From Nipponacmea schrenckii (taxonomy: Eukaryota > Mollusca > Gastropoda > Lottiidae), in NCBI GenBank assembly GCA_030562195.1, contig JAUJPP010000012.1, positions 12,586,001 to 12,650,000 of the forward strand: 64,000 nucleotides of DNA. Direction: 5' to 3'. Position numbers and translations under genes: made by a program. Below the pieces are notes generated by a model. That model had not been told where the DNA came from, ran no database searches, and worked only from the letters and a program-made list of their open reading frames with translations. Of this stretch, positions 60,377 through 64,000 are shown piece by piece (positions within the stretch are counted from its first letter, which is position 1; every line of letters begins with the position of its first letter).

Positions 60377-60993
60377 TATAAAAGGTCAATCGGCGGGGTA
60401 ATATATCATTTGATAATATGTCATTTAATTGGTTCAAAACCGGCTTTATATTTAGATGATAAGTAAACAGGTCACATTCTCGGCAACAGGCGCGAACGTT
60501 TAAGTTCCATGTTTTGGTACCTGATACAGGCAAACTGGCAAAATTCCAGCATGGGAACAAATATTTTCGGTTTTAGCATGGCAAAATCTACACACTTAAT
60601 TTGAAATTTTTTTTCCCCATAACTCCTAATTTTATTAAACGATATTCTACAACAGTCTACCGCCTATTGTGATATGTAGAAACTTGTGATTTTTAGAATC
60701 TTTTGATTTTAAATGATGGATTCTATGGTGTAAAATGTAATCAGAAAATGTTCAGAGAGAAATTGTATAAATAACAGAAACTTGTGATATTTAGGAAGTC
60801 GTGATGTATTAATTTTATTTTACCAACTACATGTAACTTGATATTTCTAGAGTGTATGATGGGGTTTTATGGTGTAAAATGTAATAAGAAATGTTCAGAG
60901 AGAAATTGTATAAATAACAGAAACTTGTGATATTTAGGAAGTCGTGATGTATTAATTTTATTTTACCAACTACATGTAACTTGATATTTCTAG
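60377..60993 (+). other. Upstream region of gene 3 with two type D exon fragments
   Basis: 60713-60778 and 60860-60920 each hold the start of a type D EGF exon (GFYGVKCNKKCSERN-like), the second with an acceptor TTTCTAG. Both stop after about 60 bases and run into AACTTGTGATATTTAGGAAG. The repeat distance is about 150 bases. Nothing else is recognised. Confidence 0.7.
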
Positions 60994-63898
60994 AGTGTGA
61001 TGATGGATACTATGGTGTAAACTGTAATAAGAAATGTTCAGAGAGAAATTGTTTAAATGACAGTACAGACTGTAGTAAAGTAGATGGTAGCTGTAAAGGT
61101 GATTGTCTGGATGGTTATAGTGGTGAAGATTGTAGTCTAACAACCTCTTCTCGTGTTGATAAAGGTACGAAATATAAAATAATTTAAAACTTTTTTAATT
61201 CAAGAATATATTTTGTTCATGTCTAAGTTTTATTATATGTATATAAATTATTATGATAATGAAAAGTATTAGATTTATTGTTTAATCAAATCCATAATTT
61301 GGTTTTATTATATGATAAAAGAACAAAATATATTTGTTTGTTTTGGATATATTTTTCATTTAATGATAGGGAGAAATTGCCTTTTTTTTACAAACGTGTA
61401 TTAATTTGTCAATATAATTAGCGGATTCTAATAATGAATATACTTGTACTATGGCATATAATTATAGAATTCAAGATATTGTAGCATGTGTTTTTTTAAT
61501 ATAATAAAAGCTGTCGTTCGATGACATGTAGCATTAAAACATCATTGAACCATATTATCTGGTAAATACTTAACTTTACGTTATATTATTATTATTATTT
61601 AGAGCAAATTGTCCTAATTGCAACTGTTTCTGGCTGTGTACTTGTTATAATAATAACTATTATGATTGTCTTTTTATGGTAAGTTTATTTTATCCAATTA
61701 CAAGCGATCAGAATGCTCATTATATCCATTCATTTAATAACCAACATCATAAACTAGAACTGTGAACAATTCCGAGCGTGGCAACGAGGCATTATTCCAT
61801 GGATTTCGGACCTTTTGAAACTTTTAACCTTTGTTATAATAATAACTAATATAATAGTGGTCTTTATATGGTAAGTTTATTTTATCCAATTACAAGCAAT
61901 CGGAATGCTCATAATAGCCAGCGTGAATCTGTTTTATTTAAGAAACCAACATCATATATATCAAATTATGAAACTACGCATGGTTGTTACAAGGAAATAA
62001 AACATACGAGCGTAGTTCACAACCATTTTAAATCACTTCTTCAATTTTGGAAAGGACTACAGCAATTCAACAAAGACTTTTACTTAATCTAAAGCCATTT
62101 TTAAACCTTTCAATATGATTTGAGGACTAAATAGTATAGTCCTTTTCCAATTTCATCTTGTGTAGTCGATAAAGAGATTCAGAATGGTTGTATCGTTCCT
62201 GTGTGTTATTAACGTATAACAACCATACGTAATTTCGTATGCAAGGATGCATCACAATGAATACTTGAGCAAAATTGCCATTCGTTAAATTTTTAGAATT
62301 CATGTAATTTTTAAAAATATCACTTTGAGGAATTGTGAACTAATTTGTGGTTTTGGGAGGCGGAACAAATAAACTGCTGTTGACTAAAAGCCTGTGTTAT
62401 TTAGGCGAAGGCGTGTTCCAAAGAAGACCAAGAAAGCAATTACTGGTAATAACACACCGGGTATTTATGAAAACGTTGATTTACAAAAACGAGATTTGTC
62501 CAATGTAGCAGTAGTTAAACCACAACAAGCTGCAAATCTAAAACAAGGTAATTAGTTATTTCCAGTGCCAAAGTTTGTCACAGAATACCATCTTTAATAA
62601 ATAAATATTTCCAGTACAATCATCCATTGCTTACGTCATTGGAGCACCAATATTAACCATTAGTTTTTATTGTGTATCTTTATTAATTCCGGGTTTAATT
62701 TAACGTATCATTACTGTCTCTATTATTAATAAAACATGCATGTATATATTTTGTTTCAAATATAGTTATAGTAAATGAAACATCGCTAGTGGACATAGTG
62801 GACATCGATCAAGTTCAGAATGTATCTCCAGAAGCAAACGTACAAAATTGCTCTCTTCACTCAGCTGATTCTATTGAAGATCACCCAAACCAAGCGTCGA
62901 GTCTATCTCAAAACTCGAACCCGATAATTTCTAAGATAGCAGCACCTTTACGACCTAATACGGAACCTCGCCCATCCACAAAACCTTCACCAGATTCAAC
63001 TCTGCCTCTCGTCGCAACAAAACCAGTTATAAAACCAGCCCTAAAACCAAAACCTAAAAAGCACACAAATAGTGCTGATAAAGATGAAGAACAAGTAAAT
63101 GCTGGCCCGTACTTTAACAATGAAGATGATTATCATAATTTACCGTCTCAAACTCAATGTACTGTAGATGGACTTGAAACCTTAATATACGAGACTAAGT
63201 CTCAAAATGGTTTTAAAGGGTTATTTGCTGTGAGTATGCAGTTTTATAAAAATGTATCTCCCTGTTAAATGTGCTATCAAAAATAGAACTCTTAAGTTAC
63301 AGCAGACTTATAGAGAAAGACAGAATTTAATTTTATAACAAGTACTTAAAGTTAATGTTATAAAAATTTAAATTATGTCTTTTTGATAACACTTTGGAAA
63401 ATTCTAACTGACAGTTAGTGTTATCAAAATTATAGTATGTCTTTCTCTATCATAGTAAGATATTCCATGAGCAACAGCTTCCTTTCTATTCATTAACTTT
63501 TTTTCAAAATATTTTGGTACCCTTTCTAATTTGAGTCAAAAGCAAAACGGAACGACAAGGGACATTAGATATTCACGAGATAAAAGTGACAAAGGTATAT
63601 TTTGAAATAATTGTCTTTTTCAGAAACTACCAAACGAACTACCATTTTCAAATACAATATCTCAACTTGAACCCAATAAGATAAAGAACAGATTTGTTGG
63701 TTACTATCCATGTAAGTATTCGTTGAGAATACACAATATTGACAAGCATATATTTCAATATGTTAATAATGAACTTTCAGAAACATGTTGCTCAGATCGG
63801 ACTATGTATTTTTGCTTCCAGATGATCACTCAAGAGTTGTTTTAGAAAATACCCCGGAAAATCCCCATTTAGATTATATTAATGCCAACTATTTAGAC
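60994..63898 (+). CDS. Gene 3: duplicate EGF-TM-PTP cassette (continues past window)
   Basis: Exons 60994-61164 (EGF type D), 61603-61678 (membrane), 62405-62547 and 62766-63229 (linker), 63624-63711 and 63822-63898 (PTP start: KLPNELPF, YDHSRVVLENTPENPHLDYI). Phases match gene 2 exactly. The membrane exon is 6 bases shorter than in gene 2, removing two residues. Linker exon 1 differs as NVDLQKRDLSN. No signal peptide, F5/8C or type A-C exons precede it, so it is either a truncated tandem copy, an alternative 3' cassette for gene 2, or a haplotype duplicate separated by the gap. Confidence 0.72.
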
Positions 63899-64000
63899 GT
63901 AAGTTTAAACTGATTATTGACTTATTGAATTATTGAATCAGTTCATGATTTCAGATAGTATTTTCACTTTTGGTAAATATTAGGCTACGAATTAATTCTT

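Overview
The window looks like AT-rich, intron-containing animal DNA, most likely from a mollusc or another lophotrochozoan. The evidence is GT..AG-bounded exons, tRNA-derived SINEs, many non-LTR retrotransposons, a Penelope-like element, several families of DNA transposon, and a multi-EGF receptor/phosphatase gene family of the kind expanded in bivalves. The species assignment is inference. Three runs of N (335-834, 18633-19132, 59223-59722), each exactly 500 bases, are scaffold gaps of probably unknown true size.

Three related plus-strand receptor genes are present. Gene 1 (about 1812-17994, 5' end outside the window) has EGF-like exons, a transmembrane exon and a short cytoplasmic tail with no phosphatase. 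Gene 2 (27491 to at least 59148) is nearly complete: signal peptide, Cys-rich EGF-like module, a two-exon F5/8C (fucolectin-like) module, about nine EGF-like exons, transmembrane segment, Pro/Lys-rich cytoplasmic linker and a classical protein tyrosine phosphatase (PTP) domain. The exon carrying the catalytic Cys falls after 59148, in or beyond a gap. Gene 3 (60994 to window end) is a tandem copy of the last EGF, transmembrane, cytoplasmic and PTP exons. The splice phases I derived by hand are consistent throughout: extracellular exons are phase 1-1, the transmembrane exon is 1-2, and the linker exons are 2-1 and 1-0.

Most of the remaining sequence is mobile DNA in introns and between the genes. 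It includes at least seven LINE copies or fragments, a decayed Penelope-like element with GIY-YIG nuclease, a 4.5 kb P-element/THAP transposon with a perfect 8-bp target duplication, a 3.1 kb DDE-type transposon nested in a LINE, a hAT-like element, a Harbinger-like MITE inside an EGF exon, and a TTAA-flanked MITE that supplies the C-terminus of gene 1. Several insertions have an unoccupied paralogous site in the same window, so their boundaries are known to the base.

The most unusual signal is repeated amplification of exon edges together with their splice sites. A 96-bp (32-codon) minisatellite carries the 3' end of an EGF exon plus its GTAAAT donor. An 82-bp array carries the 5' end of another exon plus its acceptor. 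Single or low-copy edge duplications occur next to at least four other exons. This could generate decoy or alternative splice sites in a rapidly evolving receptor family; that functional reading is inference.
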